Source of the DNA: Bacteroidales bacterium
Lineage (GTDB): Bacteria; Bacteroidota; Bacteroidia; Bacteroidales; UBA932
Assembly: GCA_017477245.1 (NCBI GenBank)
Contig: JAFUWY010000018.1
Span: 1 to 64,000 of the forward strand
Reading direction: 5' to 3'
Length of the DNA stretch: 64,000 nucleotides
The notes under the pieces were generated by a model. The model saw nothing but the letters and a program-made list of their open reading frames with translations. It had not been told where the DNA came from and did no database searches. This document shows positions 28,016-37,403 of the stretch, piece by piece (position 1 is the stretch's first letter; each line of letters opens with the position of its first letter). The position numbers and the translations under genes were made by a program.

Positions 28016-29515
28016 ATGAAAAGATCGATATCGTTAGTAGTTTCTATCTTCCTTCCCCTGATCGCGCTTGCGCAGGCCGCGGACACGACCGCCGCCCCGA
28101 CCCTCCTGTCCCTGGAGGACGCGATCCGCGTGGCGCTGAGCGAGAACGCCTCCGTCAAAGTGGCGGACAAGGAAGTCGAACGGACCGGCTACGCCCGCAA
28201 GGGCTCCTATGCCGCCCTTTTCCCGCAGATCAACGGCTCCGCCTCCTACCAGCGTACCATCAAGAAACAGGTGATGTACATGGACGGCGGCGGATTCGAC
28301 ATGTCCAGCATGATGGCCGAGACCATGGCCACCTACCTGCTGCCGCTCTACGCCCAGCATCCGGACGTCCCGTACCCTACGCCCGCCAAGCCTGACGAAG
28401 GTGAATCCTCTTCCTCGTCCAACGAAGGCTTCTCCGTGGGCCGCTGGAACTCCTGGTCGGCCGGCCTCAATGCCGCGATGCCCCTGGTCAACGCCCAGCT
28501 CTGGGAGAGCATCCGCCTGTCCGGGCAGAACGTCGAGCTCGCCGTCGAGAAGGCGCGCAGCTCGCGCCTGGAGACGGTGAACCAGGTCAAGCAGGCCTAT
28601 TTCGCCTGCCTGCTCGCCCGCGAGGCCTTCGCCGTCTACAAGTCCGCCTACGAGAACGCGCTGGAGAATTTCAACCAGATCCAGCGCCGCTACAACGCCC
28701 AGAAGGCGTCCGAGCTGGACCTCACGCGCGCCAAGACGACCCTGGCCGCCGCCATCCCCAACGTCTACGACGCCGAGAGCTCGGTCATCCTGTCGCTCTG
28801 GCAGCTCAAGGCCGTGATGGGCGTGAACCTGGACGAGAACATCGACGTGTCCGGCTCGCTGGACGATTACGCGAAGCACATGCTCTACGACCTGGGCGAG
28901 AGCAGCGGACTGTCGCTGGAGAACAATTCCACGATGCGCCAGCTCGCCATCCAGGCCGAGCAGCTGGCCTCGGCCGTGCGCTCGCAGCAGTACGCCTTCC
29001 TGCCGACCCTGTCGCTGAGCTTCAACTACAGCATCAACGCGATGACCAACGACTTCAAGTTCAGCGAGTACAAGTGGTCACCGTATTCCTTCGTGGGCCT
29101 GAGCCTGTCGGTGCCGGTCTTCTCCGGCGGACAGCGGCTCAACGCCGTGCGCCAGGCCCGCGTGCAAGCCGACGAGCTGGACATCCAGCGGACCAATACC
29201 GAGCGCCAGCTCAAGATCTCCATCCGCCAGTACCTCAACCAGATGGAGACGGCCATGAAGAGCTACAGCTCCGCGGAAAGCGCCGCCGAGACGGCCCGGA
29301 AGGCCTACGACATCGCCTCCAAGTCCTACAACGTGGGCCGCAGCACGCTGACCGACCTCAACGACGCGCAGCTAGCCCTGACCCAGTCGCGGCTCGGCGT
29401 CTACCAGGCCGTCTACAACTTCGTGACCGCCAAGGCGAACCTTGAGAATACCCTCGGCGCCGACTTCATCGACGCCGACGGCAACGTCCAACTGAATAAA
29501 ACGTATACCCGATGA
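28016..29515 (+). CDS. TolC-family outer-membrane efflux protein
   Basis: A 499-residue protein with a signal peptide (about 1-21, ending ALAQA). Two TolC-type repeats follow, built of long helices and barrel strands: LSLEDAIRVALSENASVKVA, then LETVNQVKQAYFACLLAREA, and again LKISIRQYLNQMETAMKSY and SKSYNVGRSTLTDLNDAQLA. A Met/Ser-rich insert lies at about 90-145. It forms the outer-membrane duct of the tripartite pump encoded with the next two genes. The stop overlaps the next start (ATGA). Confidence 0.92.
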   Translation: MKRSISLVVSIFLPLIALAQAADTTAAPTLLSLEDAIRVALSENASVKVADKEVERTGYARKGSYAALFPQINGSASYQRTIKKQVMYMDGGGFDMSSMMAETMATYLLPLYAQHPDVPYPTPAKPDEGESSSSSNEGFSVGRWNSWSAGLNAAMPLVNAQLWESIRLSGQNVELAVEKARSSRLETVNQVKQAYFACLLAREAFAVYKSAYENALENFNQIQRRYNAQKASELDLTRAKTTLAAAIPNVYDAESSVILSLWQLKAVMGVNLDENIDVSGSLDDYAKHMLYDLGESSGLSLENNSTMRQLAIQAEQLASAVRSQQYAFLPTLSLSFNYSINAMTNDFKFSEYKWSPYSFVGLSLSVPVFSGGQRLNAVRQARVQADELDIQRTNTERQLKISIRQYLNQMETAMKSYSSAESAAETARKAYDIASKSYNVGRSTLTDLNDAQLALTQSRLGVYQAVYNFVTAKANLENTLGADFIDADGNVQLNKTYTR

Positions 29516-30546
29516 ATAAGCAAGTATTGATGGGATTGGCCCTCGGCGCGCTCCTGCTGTGCGCCTGCGGCCAGCAGAAGACCTCCGAGACCGCCGTCGA
29601 CCCGATGATGGCCGCCATGAACGCGACGCCGGTCGTGTCCGTGACCGCGGCCGTGCGGCAGCAGGTTCCGCAGGATGCCGTGTATTCCTCCACGGTCCAG
29701 GCCAACGTGGTCAACAACATCGCCCCGCAGAGCGGCGGGCGCATCCAGAAACTCAACGTCGAGGTCGGTGACTTCGTCGCCGCCGGCCAGGTCCTCGCCG
29801 AGATGGATCGCGTCCAGCTCGACCAAGCGGCCCTCAAGCTCAAGAACGACGAGACCGAGCTCGCCCGCGTGAAGCAGCTGCTCGACGAGGGCGGCGTGTC
29901 CCAGTCGGACTACGAGGCCCTCGAACTGGCCTTCAACGTGTCCAAGACCAGCTATGCCAACCTGCTGGAGAACACCATCCTGCGCGCCCCCGTGGGCGGC
30001 GTCGTGTCGGCCCGCAACTACGACCGTGGCGACATGTACGCGATGGCCCAGCCCATCTACACGGTCCAGCAGATCACCCCGGTCAAGCTCCTCGTGCCCA
30101 TCTCCGAGAAGGACTACACCCACGTCAAGCGCGGCGACAAGGTCAGCCTGACGGTCGACGCCCTGCCGGGCAAGACCTTCACGGGCTCGATCGTCCGCCT
30201 GTACCCGACGATGGATGCCGCGACGCATACCTTCAACGCGGAGGTCCGCGTGCCCAATGCGGACCGTCAGCTGCGCCCCGGCATGTACGCCCGCGTGACC
30301 GTGGACTTCGGCGCCAGCGACAGCATCGTCATCCCGGACGCCGCCGTGATCAAGCAGCAGGGCTCCGGCCAGCGCATCGTCTACGTGCTGGGCGCCGACA
30401 ACACCGTGTCCATCCGCATGGTGGAGCCCGGCCGCCATTTCGGCACGAACTACGAGATCCTTTCCGGCCTGGAAGAAGGCGAGCAGGTGCTGACCGGCGG
30501 CCACACCAACCTCAAGTCCGGCGATAAAGTGGAGGTCCGGCAATGA
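29512..30546 (+). CDS. RND efflux periplasmic adaptor (membrane fusion) lipoprotein
   Basis: A 344-residue HlyD/AcrA-type adaptor. The lipoprotein signal is MGLALGALLLCAC, and the lipoyl half-motif GGRIQKLNVEVGDFVAAGQV is followed by an unusually short coiled-coil hairpin (about 95-130). The second lipoyl half is NTILRAPVGGVVSARNYDRG, and beta-barrel and membrane-proximal domains follow (GDKVSLTVDALPGKTFTGSI). It links the RND pump to the TolC-like duct. It overlaps both neighbours by 4 bases, showing tight coupling. Confidence 0.93.
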   Translation: MNKQVLMGLALGALLLCACGQQKTSETAVDPMMAAMNATPVVSVTAAVRQQVPQDAVYSSTVQANVVNNIAPQSGGRIQKLNVEVGDFVAAGQVLAEMDRVQLDQAALKLKNDETELARVKQLLDEGGVSQSDYEALELAFNVSKTSYANLLENTILRAPVGGVVSARNYDRGDMYAMAQPIYTVQQITPVKLLVPISEKDYTHVKRGDKVSLTVDALPGKTFTGSIVRLYPTMDAATHTFNAEVRVPNADRQLRPGMYARVTVDFGASDSIVIPDAAVIKQQGSGQRIVYVLGADNTVSIRMVEPGRHFGTNYEILSGLEEGEQVLTGGHTNLKSGDKVEVRQ

Positions 30547-33500
30547 GCATCTACCGTTCCGCGGTCGAGCATCCCGTCACGACCTCCCTGCTCTTCATCG
30601 CCCTGGCGATCCTGGGTCTGTATTCGCTGACCCAGACGTCGATCGCGCAGTTCCCGGAGTTCGACTCCAACACGATCATGGTGATGTCCTCCTACCAGGG
30701 AGCCAACGCACAGGATATCGAGACCAACCTCACCAAGGTCCTGGAGAACGCCCTCAACGGCGTCGAGGACCTCAAGGAGCTGAACTCCCAGTCCAAGGAG
30801 AACATCTCCCTGCTGACCCTGACCTTCAACTACGGCGTGGACATCGAAGCGGCGACCAACAGCGTCCGCGACAAGCTGGACATGGTGAACTCCGTGCTTC
30901 CGGACGGCGTGTCGATGCCGGTCATCTTCAAGTTCAGCGCCTCCGACATGCCGATCATGATGCTCTCCGCCACGGCGGAGGAGAGCCTCGCGGGCCTGGA
31001 CAAGATCCTCGACGACAAGGTCGCGACGCCCCTGGCGCGCGTGCCCGGCGTGGGCACGGTGTCCGTGAGCGGTGCGCCCAGCCGCGAGATCCAGGTCTAC
31101 TGCGACCCCAGCAAGCTCCAGGCATACGGCCTGAGCATCAGCTCCATAGCCGCCGTCATCGGTGCGGAGAACCGCAACCTCCCCTCGGGCAACATCGACA
31201 TCGGTTCCGAGACCTACACGCTCCGCGTGCAGAAGGAGTTCTCCGACCCGTCCGAGCTGCTGGACGTGGTGGTCGGCGCGGCGAACGGCCGGGCCGTCTA
31301 CCTGCGTGACGTCGCGTCCGTGACCGACGGCCAGCAGGAGCGCGAGCAGGAGTCCTACACCAACGGCAGCCGCGCCGCGCGGATCGTCATCCAGCGCCAG
31401 AGCGGCGCCAATACGGTCAACGTCATCCGCGGCATCAAGAAGCAGATGGCCCAGATCGAGAAGACCCTCCCGTCCGACGTGAAGATCACGACGATCGTGG
31501 ACGGGTCCCGGGAGATCATCAACACGATCCACACCCTGATCGAGACCATCATCATCACCTTCCTGGTGGTGATGCTCGTGGTGTTCCTGTTCCTCGGCAA
31601 CTGGAAGTCCACCATCATCATCGTCCTGTCCATCCCGCTGGCCCTGCTGGCCTCGCTGATGTATCTCTACGCCACCGGCAACACGTTGAACATCATCTCG
31701 ATGTCGGCACTCGCCATTGCCATCGGCATGGTCGTGGACGACGCCATCGTGGTCCTGGAAAACATATCCACGCACATTGCGCGCGGGGAGAAGCCCAAGG
31801 AAGCGGCCGTGCACGGCACGGGCGAGGTGGGCATCTCGGTCATCGCATCCACGCTGACCATGCTCTGCGTGTTCCTGCCCCTGACGATGATCCGCGGCAT
31901 GGCGGGCATCATGTTCAAGCAGCTGGGCTGGATCGTCTCGATCATCATGATCGTCTCGACGACCGCCGCCCTGACCTTCGTGCCGATGCTCTGCTCGCGC
32001 TTGCTCAAGCGCGACGTGAAGCACGGAAAGCTGTACAACGCCATCTTCGTGCCGATCAACAAGGCGATCGACAAGGTCTCCCGCGGCTACGCCCACGTGA
32101 TCCACTGGGCCACCAAGCGCCGCCGGATCGTGATCCTGGGCTTCGCCGGCGTGTTCGTGCTCTCGATGGTCCTGCTCACGCCGGGCCTCAAGACCGAGTA
32201 CTTCCCGCGCGGCGACTCCGAGCGCCTCACGGTTACGATCAACCTGCCGATGGGCACGGCCCAGGATGTGACGCGCAGCCTCTACGAGCGGGTCTATGCC
32301 GACATCCGCGAGGCCGTCCCGGAGATCCAGGTGCTCAACGCCACCTTCGGCCAGGCCGACACCGACAATACCTTCGCGAGCATGCAGAGCAACGGCACGC
32401 ACATCCTCTCGATGAACATCAACATCGGCACGTCCAGCACGCGCAAGCGCACGGCGGCCGAGATCGCGGACGTGGTGCGCGGCATCTGCGCGAAGTATCC
32501 GGAGATCCGCCAGGCCATGGTCACGGAAGGCGGCGGCATGGGCGGTGCCTCCACCGTGGAGGTGGAGGTGTACGGCTATGATTTCGCCGAGACCGACCGC
32601 GTGGCGCAGGTCCTCCGCCAGAAGATGCTGGAGGATCCGGCCTACACGCAGGTGACCGTCAGCCGCGAGGAGTACACCCCGGAGCTCCGGATGGACTTCG
32701 ACCGCACCAAGCTGGCCCTGCACGGGCTGAATTCGACTACGGCCGCCTCGGCCTTCAGCGCCGCGATGAGCGGCACCGTGGCCTCGCTCTACCGCGAGGA
32801 CGGCGAGGAATACAACATCCGCGTGCGCTACGCGCCGCAGTTCCGCACCAGCGTCGAGGACATGGAGAACATCGCCGTGGCCACGCCGACGGGCGGCACC
32901 GTCATGATGAAGGAGCTCGGTGAGGTGGTCGAGGGCCTGGTCCCGCCGACCATCGAGCGCAAGGACCGTTCCCGCCTGATCACCGTCACGGGCATCGTGG
33001 CCAAGGGCGCCGCGCTGAGCGACGCAGTCGCAGCCGCGCAGCGCATCATCGACACGACGGAGATCCCGTCCACGCTGTCGACGGTGATCGCGGGCGACTT
33101 CGAGGACCAGCAGGAGATGTTCAGCCAGATGCTGATGCTGATCATCCTGATGATCCTGCTCGTCTACATGGTGATGGCCTCGCAGTTCGAGTCGCTGATG
33201 GCGCCGTTCGTGATCATGTTCTCCGTGCCGTTCGCCCTGGTGGGCGTGCTGCTCGGCCTGCGCATCCACGGCCTGGCGCTCGGCGTGATGTCCATCATCG
33301 GCATCATCATCCTGATCGGTATCGTGGTGAAGAACGGTATCGTGCTGATCGACTACACGATCCTCTGCCGCGAGCGCGGCATGAACATCCGCGACGCTTC
33401 CACGACGGCGGCCAAGAGCCGTCTGCGCCCGATCCTCATGACGACGCTCACCACGGTCCTCGGCATGCTGCCGATGGCCATCGGCACGGGCGAGGGCTCG

Positions 33501-33632
33501 GAGATGTGGCGCTCGCTGGGTATCACGGTGTGCTGGGGCCTGACCGTCTCCACGCTCATCACCCTCGTGCTCATCCCGACGGTCTACTGCGCATTCACAA
33601 CCCGCATGGAAAGAAGGAGGAACAAGAAATGA
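30543..33632 (+). CDS. RND (HAE1-type) multidrug efflux pump
   Basis: A 1,029-residue inner-membrane proton-driven pump. The N-terminus is of AcrB type (EHPVTTSLLFIALAILG). The proton-relay aspartates are in AIGMVVDDAIVVLENI. Twelve membrane helices and two large periplasmic loops follow the AcrB plan, with helix 1 repeated as VYMVMASQFESLMAPFVIMF. The transported drug or metabolite cannot be read from sequence. It is last of the three pump genes, with a small PII-like gene overlapping its stop. Confidence 0.93.
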   Translation: MSIYRSAVEHPVTTSLLFIALAILGLYSLTQTSIAQFPEFDSNTIMVMSSYQGANAQDIETNLTKVLENALNGVEDLKELNSQSKENISLLTLTFNYGVDIEAATNSVRDKLDMVNSVLPDGVSMPVIFKFSASDMPIMMLSATAEESLAGLDKILDDKVATPLARVPGVGTVSVSGAPSREIQVYCDPSKLQAYGLSISSIAAVIGAENRNLPSGNIDIGSETYTLRVQKEFSDPSELLDVVVGAANGRAVYLRDVASVTDGQQEREQESYTNGSRAARIVIQRQSGANTVNVIRGIKKQMAQIEKTLPSDVKITTIVDGSREIINTIHTLIETIIITFLVVMLVVFLFLGNWKSTIIIVLSIPLALLASLMYLYATGNTLNIISMSALAIAIGMVVDDAIVVLENISTHIARGEKPKEAAVHGTGEVGISVIASTLTMLCVFLPLTMIRGMAGIMFKQLGWIVSIIMIVSTTAALTFVPMLCSRLLKRDVKHGKLYNAIFVPINKAIDKVSRGYAHVIHWATKRRRIVILGFAGVFVLSMVLLTPGLKTEYFPRGDSERLTVTINLPMGTAQDVTRSLYERVYADIREAVPEIQVLNATFGQADTDNTFASMQSNGTHILSMNINIGTSSTRKRTAAEIADVVRGICAKYPEIRQAMVTEGGGMGGASTVEVEVYGYDFAETDRVAQVLRQKMLEDPAYTQVTVSREEYTPELRMDFDRTKLALHGLNSTTAASAFSAAMSGTVASLYREDGEEYNIRVRYAPQFRTSVEDMENIAVATPTGGTVMMKELGEVVEGLVPPTIERKDRSRLITVTGIVAKGAALSDAVAAAQRIIDTTEIPSTLSTVIAGDFEDQQEMFSQMLMLIILMILLVYMVMASQFESLMAPFVIMFSVPFALVGVLLGLRIHGLALGVMSIIGIIILIGIVVKNGIVLIDYTILCRERGMNIRDASTTAAKSRLRPILMTTLTTVLGMLPMAIGTGEGSEMWRSLGITVCWGLTVSTLITLVLIPTVYCAFTTRMERRRNKK

Positions 33633-33922
33633 AAGCCATGTTCATCGCCTACAACCAGGCATACAACGAAGAGATCGTAGAGCTGCTGGCCGCCCAGGGC
33701 CAGCGGGGGTTCACCCGCTGGGAGGGCGTCGAGGGCAAGGGAGACTTCAACGGATTCCCGCGTTTCGGCAACCACGCGTGGCCGGAGATGAACCACGCCC
33801 TGCTCGTGATGATGAAGGATGACAAGGTGGCCCCGCTGCTCGAAGCCCTCAAGGCCAAGGACGAGGAGGCGCCGGACCTGGGGCTCCGCGCTTTCGTCTG
33901 GGGTATTGAAACTTTCTATTAA
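33629..33922 (+). CDS. small PII-like protein at the end of the RND operon
   Basis: A 97-residue soluble protein with an alternating beta-alpha-beta pattern: KAMFIAYNQAYNEEIVELLA, then WPEMNHALLVMMKDDKVAPL, then LGLRAFVWGIETFY. It resembles the GlnB-fold proteins (DUF3240 type) found after RND pumps. The AAGGAGG ribosome-binding site at 33614-33620 is 8 bases before the ATG, and the start overlaps the pump stop (ATGA). A sensing or modulating role for the pump is inferred from position. There are no Cys or clustered His residues suggesting metal binding. Confidence 0.65.
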   Translation: MKAMFIAYNQAYNEEIVELLAAQGQRGFTRWEGVEGKGDFNGFPRFGNHAWPEMNHALLVMMKDDKVAPLLEALKAKDEEAPDLGLRAFVWGIETFY

Positions 33923-33927
33923 TTTCT

Positions 33928-33935
33928 TATCTTTG
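33928..33935 (+). promoter_or_regulatory. -7 promoter motif (TATCTTTG) for trxA
   Basis: A full TAnnTTTG match 47 bases before the thioredoxin ATG. It probably drives the whole plus-strand run from trxA towards trmB. Confidence 0.6.
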
Positions 33936-33982
33936 TAGTTGCCGAAAAATGTACCCGGCACGCATAATTAAAGACAAACCGT

Positions 33983-34297
33983 ATGGAAATCGTAATCAGT
34001 GAGAACAATATCGGAGAGGTGCTGGCATCGCCCGTGCCTGTCCTGATCGACTTCTGGGCTACCTGGTGCGGCCCCTGCCGCATCCTTTCCCCGACCGTGG
34101 ACGAGGTGGCCGCCGAACTCGACGGCAAGGCCGTCGTGGCCAAGTGCAACGTGGATGACTGCGAGGACATCGCCGTGCAGTACGGCATCCGCAACATCCC
34201 GACCCTGCTCTATTTCAAGGACGGCCAGCTGGCCGACCGCTCCGTCGGAGTCATCTCCAAGCAGGAGATCATCTCCCGTCTCGAGAACCTCATGTAA
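33983..34297 (+). CDS. trxA: thioredoxin
   Basis: A 104-residue cytosolic thioredoxin with the active site WATWCGPCR (Cys32 and Cys35 by the usual numbering), the buried Asp in LIDFWA, and the cis-proline loop IRNIPTLLYF. It is a general disulfide reductant. There is no signal peptide. It is followed 15 bases later by a barrel-protein gene. Confidence 0.95.
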   Translation: MEIVISENNIGEVLASPVPVLIDFWATWCGPCRILSPTVDEVAAELDGKAVVAKCNVDDCEDIAVQYGIRNIPTLLYFKDGQLADRSVGVISKQEIISRLENLM

Positions 34298-34312
34298 CCC
34301 AACGCGTCCGAT

Positions 34313-34924
34313 ATGAAGAAACTCCTTGTCATCGTCGCTTCCCTGCTGATCGCAGTGAGTGCGCATGCCCAGTTCGGCGTGATCGCCGGCATCACCTCGT
34401 CCTCCTCCACCATCGAGGCGGCGGCCGCCGATATCGAGAACATCAGCCAGTACCACGCCGGTCTGACCTACAAGATCGGCTTCGGCAACGTGTTCGCCAT
34501 CCAGCCTTCCCTGATCTACAACATGAAGGGCACGAAGATCGCGGACATCGCCAACACCTCGGCGGAGCTGGACTACAAGACCGGCTACCTCGAGCTGCCC
34601 GTCCAGCTGCAGCTGGGCCTGGGCATCGGCAATGCCTTCCGTGTCTATGGCTTTGCGGAGCCGTTCGTGGGATACGCCATCTCCAACCAGGTCACCGGCG
34701 GTACGTCCAAGACGGTCGAGCAGACCTGGGACAACGTCAAGACCCGTGCGGAATACGGCTTCAGCCTGGGCGCCGGCCTCGAACTGATCAAGCACGTGCA
34801 GGTCTCCGTCAAGTACTTCTGGAACCTGGGCAACATCTACGGTACGCAGGTCAAGCTGGCCGACATCAACATCGGCGAGGGCACCTGCAACGGCATCGCT
34901 GCGTCCGTCGCCATCCTCTTCTAA
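34313..34924 (+). CDS. outer-membrane beta-barrel protein
   Basis: A 203-residue protein with a signal peptide (MKKLLVIVASLLIAVSAHAQ). Short amphipathic strands alternate with turns: YKIGFGNVFAIQPSLIYNMK, LELPVQLQLGLGIGNAFRVY, SLGAGLELIKHVQVSVKYFW. It ends VAASVAILF-type with a terminal Phe. It matches the porin-family barrels (outer membrane protein beta-barrel domain) of Bacteroidota. Function is unknown. Confidence 0.8.
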   Translation: MKKLLVIVASLLIAVSAHAQFGVIAGITSSSSTIEAAAADIENISQYHAGLTYKIGFGNVFAIQPSLIYNMKGTKIADIANTSAELDYKTGYLELPVQLQLGLGIGNAFRVYGFAEPFVGYAISNQVTGGTSKTVEQTWDNVKTRAEYGFSLGAGLELIKHVQVSVKYFWNLGNIYGTQVKLADINIGEGTCNGIAASVAILF

Positions 34925-34927
34925 GGT

Positions 34928-35458
34928 ATGCCGGACAAGCGGGCTGTCATCTATTGTTCCGCCAGTCACGACATCGACCCGGCCTACAACGAAGCTGCGC
35001 GGCAGATAGTCCGCGCAGCTTGTTTAGCTGGATACGATATCGTCTCGGGCGGCTCCTGGCGCGGTACGATGGGCCACATCTGCGATGAGGCCCTGCAGTA
35101 CGGCGTGAAAGTGATCGGCGTGCTGCCCCGTTTCATGCAGGGCCTGGAGCATCCCGGCCTGACGGAGTGCATCTGGACGGACAGGATGTCCGAACGCAAG
35201 GATGCGATGCGCGAGGGCACCTGCCTCGCCATCGCCCTCCCGGGCGGGATCGGGACCCTGGACGAAGTGGCCGAGACCTATTGCCTCGCCAAGCTCGGAC
35301 GCTATCCCGGACGGGTGATCGTATTCAACATGGACGGCTTCTACGAACCGTTGCGCCAACAGCTGGACCTCTACGTGGAGAAGGGCATGCTGGACCCGGT
35401 GTCCCGCGGCCTGATCCAGTTCCCGGACACGGTCGAATCCTTGATCGGACTATTGTGA
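34928..35458 (+). CDS. LOG family nucleotide 5'-monophosphate nucleosidase
   Basis: A 176-residue Rossmann-fold protein. Both LOG motifs are present: GGSWRGTMGHICDEAL (the GGGxxGxMG loop) and LPGGIGTLDEVAE (PGGxGTxxE). Family members hydrolyse nucleoside monophosphates to base and ribose 5-phosphate, including cytokinin activation in plants and in a few bacteria; in most bacteria the physiological substrate is unclear. The start is 4 bases after the upstream stop, and the stop overlaps the GTG start of the prenyl synthase gene. Confidence 0.88.
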   Translation: MPDKRAVIYCSASHDIDPAYNEAARQIVRAACLAGYDIVSGGSWRGTMGHICDEALQYGVKVIGVLPRFMQGLEHPGLTECIWTDRMSERKDAMREGTCLAIALPGGIGTLDEVAETYCLAKLGRYPGRVIVFNMDGFYEPLRQQLDLYVEKGMLDPVSRGLIQFPDTVESLIGLL

Positions 35459-36423
35459 GCAGGCAGGAGATACTGGAATTCCTCGGTGCAGATTGGGACC
35501 GCACGCAGGCCCTGATCCGGGAGCACCTGCATTCCGACGTCTCCCTGCTGGAGGAGACCAACGGCCGGATCCTGGCGAATTCCGGCAAGCTTCTCCGCCC
35601 GATGATCGCGCTGCTGGTGGCCCGGGCGATCGCCGCCCCGAACGACGACAGCATCCGCTACGCCGCGGCGACGGAGCTGCTCCACAATGCCACCCTGCTG
35701 CATGACGACGTGGCCGACGGGAGCGCCGAGCGCCGCGGGCGGCCCACCGTCGCCGCGCTGCTGGGGCCTTCCGCCGCCGTGCTCGTGGGCGACTACTGGC
35801 TGGCCCGGGCCGTTGACCTCGTGTTCGGGTCGGGCCACATGGAGAAGGCCGTCCGCCTGTTCTCCAAGACCCTGACGGACCTGGCCGAAGGAGAGATGCT
35901 CCAGATGGAGAAGGCCTCCTCGGCCGATACCGGCGAGCAGGACTACCTGCGCATCATCCACTGCAAGACGGCGTCCCTCTTCTGTGCCGCGGCACAGGCC
36001 GCGGCCGTCTCCGTGGACGCCACGCCGGAGCAGGAAGCCGCCGCGCGCACCTTTGCCGACGCCTTCGGCACGGCCTTCCAGATCCAGGACGACATCCTGG
36101 ACTATGCCGGCACGGACCTGCTCGGCAAGCCCGTGGGCGTGGACCTGCGGGAGCGCAAGATCACGCTGCCGCTGCTGGGCGCCCTGGAGGGCTCCCCGCG
36201 CGAGGCGGAGATCCGGGCGATGGTGCGGGCGATCCCCGACCATCCGGAATATTGTGAACAGATCCGCCTTTTTGTGGCGGAGCGGGGCGGGATCCGGTAT
36301 GCATCCCGCCGGCTGGAGGAATGGGTGGCGCGGGCCGAGCAGGCCCTCGACGCATTCAACCCCGGTCCGGCGAAGGAGGCGCTCCGGACCATCGCCCGTT
36401 ATACGATCAGCAGGCAGGTATGA
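35455..36423 (+). CDS. polyprenyl diphosphate synthase
   Basis: A 322-residue all-alpha prenyltransferase. The first Asp-rich motif is LLHDDVADGSAERRG and the second QIQDDILDYAG, with GKLLRPMIALL near the N-terminus. The enzyme extends allylic diphosphates with isopentenyl diphosphate, making the long quinone side chain (octaprenyl/IspB type) by analogy. The GTG at 35455 overlaps the LOG stop (GTGA) and is the best start. Chain length cannot be fixed with confidence from sequence. Confidence 0.9.
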   Translation: MSRQEILEFLGADWDRTQALIREHLHSDVSLLEETNGRILANSGKLLRPMIALLVARAIAAPNDDSIRYAAATELLHNATLLHDDVADGSAERRGRPTVAALLGPSAAVLVGDYWLARAVDLVFGSGHMEKAVRLFSKTLTDLAEGEMLQMEKASSADTGEQDYLRIIHCKTASLFCAAAQAAAVSVDATPEQEAAARTFADAFGTAFQIQDDILDYAGTDLLGKPVGVDLRERKITLPLLGALEGSPREAEIRAMVRAIPDHPEYCEQIRLFVAERGGIRYASRRLEEWVARAEQALDAFNPGPAKEALRTIARYTISRQV

Positions 36424-37403
36424 CGTTCGCGCAGGTGCAGGGGAATACCGAGGTCAAGAAGGCGCTCACCGGGATGGTGGACGCCGGCCGCGTGCCGCAC
36501 GCCATCCTCTTCCACGAGGACGACGGCGGGGGAGCCTTCCCGATGGCCCTGGCCTTCCTGCAGTACCTGTATTGCCGCGAGCGCAGCGGAGGCGATTCCT
36601 GCGGACGCTGCCCTTCGTGCGGCAAGATCGGCCGGCTCATCCATCCCGATGTGCATTTCGTCTTCCCGACGGCCGCGGGCGTGCTCTCCGAGCAGTACAT
36701 GGAGCCGCTCCGCCGGCTGGTGGCGGAGAACCCTTCCTTCCGCGAGGCGGACCTGATGGAGGCGCTGGGCATCGAGGGCAAGAACTCGATCATCGCCGTG
36801 TCGGAGTCGCGCCGGCTGCTGGAGAAGCTGTCCCTGAGCGCCCTGGAGGGCGGCTACAGGGCCGTGGTGATCTACCTGCCCGAGCGGATGAACGCCGAGG
36901 CGGCCAACCGGCTGCTCAAGATGATCGAGGAGCCCCCGCAGCAGACGCAGTTCCTGCTGATCGCGCACCAGCTGGAGAAGGTGCTGACCACGATCTCGTC
37001 GCGCTGCCAGCGCATCCGCATCCAGCCGGCCGGCCCGGCCGCCGGAGCGGTGTTCTCCGACGCGCAGCTGCTGGACGACCTGATGGACGCCCTGCTGGGC
37101 AAGGACCTCCTGGGCGCCCTGGAGGTGGCGGAGCGGATCGCCGCCCTGCCTTCGCGCGAAAGTGCCAAGGCTTTTTGTATCTTTGCAGCGGACAGGCTGC
37201 GCCAGGTGTTCCTCTGCCAGCAGGGGATCGAAGGGGCCGGGGAGATCTCCCCGCAGGCCCGCCGCTGGGCCGCCGCCTGCCGCAAAACCTTCCCGCGCCA
37301 GGCCCTGGAGGTGCTGGACCGGGCCCAGACCCTGATCGGCCGCAATGTCAACCTGAAGATCCTCTTCGCCGACATGGCCGACCGCATGTTTTTATTGATA
37401 TGA
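36420..37403 (+). CDS. holB: DNA polymerase III delta' subunit
   Basis: A 327-residue clamp-loader subunit. The N-terminal AAA+ fold starts TFAQVQGNTEVKKALTGM, and a zinc module CRERSGGDSCGRCPSCGKI contains four cysteines. The Walker A region reads HEDDGGGAFPMALA and lacks the GK(S/T) lysine, as expected for a delta' subunit that does not bind ATP. The sensor-like NRLLKMIEEPPQQTQFLLIA is present. It overlaps both neighbours by 4 bases. Confidence 0.9.
   Translation: MTFAQVQGNTEVKKALTGMVDAGRVPHAILFHEDDGGGAFPMALAFLQYLYCRERSGGDSCGRCPSCGKIGRLIHPDVHFVFPTAAGVLSEQYMEPLRRLVAENPSFREADLMEALGIEGKNSIIAVSESRRLLEKLSLSALEGGYRAVVIYLPERMNAEAANRLLKMIEEPPQQTQFLLIAHQLEKVLTTISSRCQRIRIQPAGPAAGAVFSDAQLLDDLMDALLGKDLLGALEVAERIAALPSRESAKAFCIFAADRLRQVFLCQQGIEGAGEISPQARRWAAACRKTFPRQALEVLDRAQTLIGRNVNLKILFADMADRMFLLI

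Noticed and set aside
30450-33269. A 939-codon open frame antisense to the RND pump
   Set aside because: His/Asp/Gln/Arg-rich shadow. The pump sequence is fully supported.
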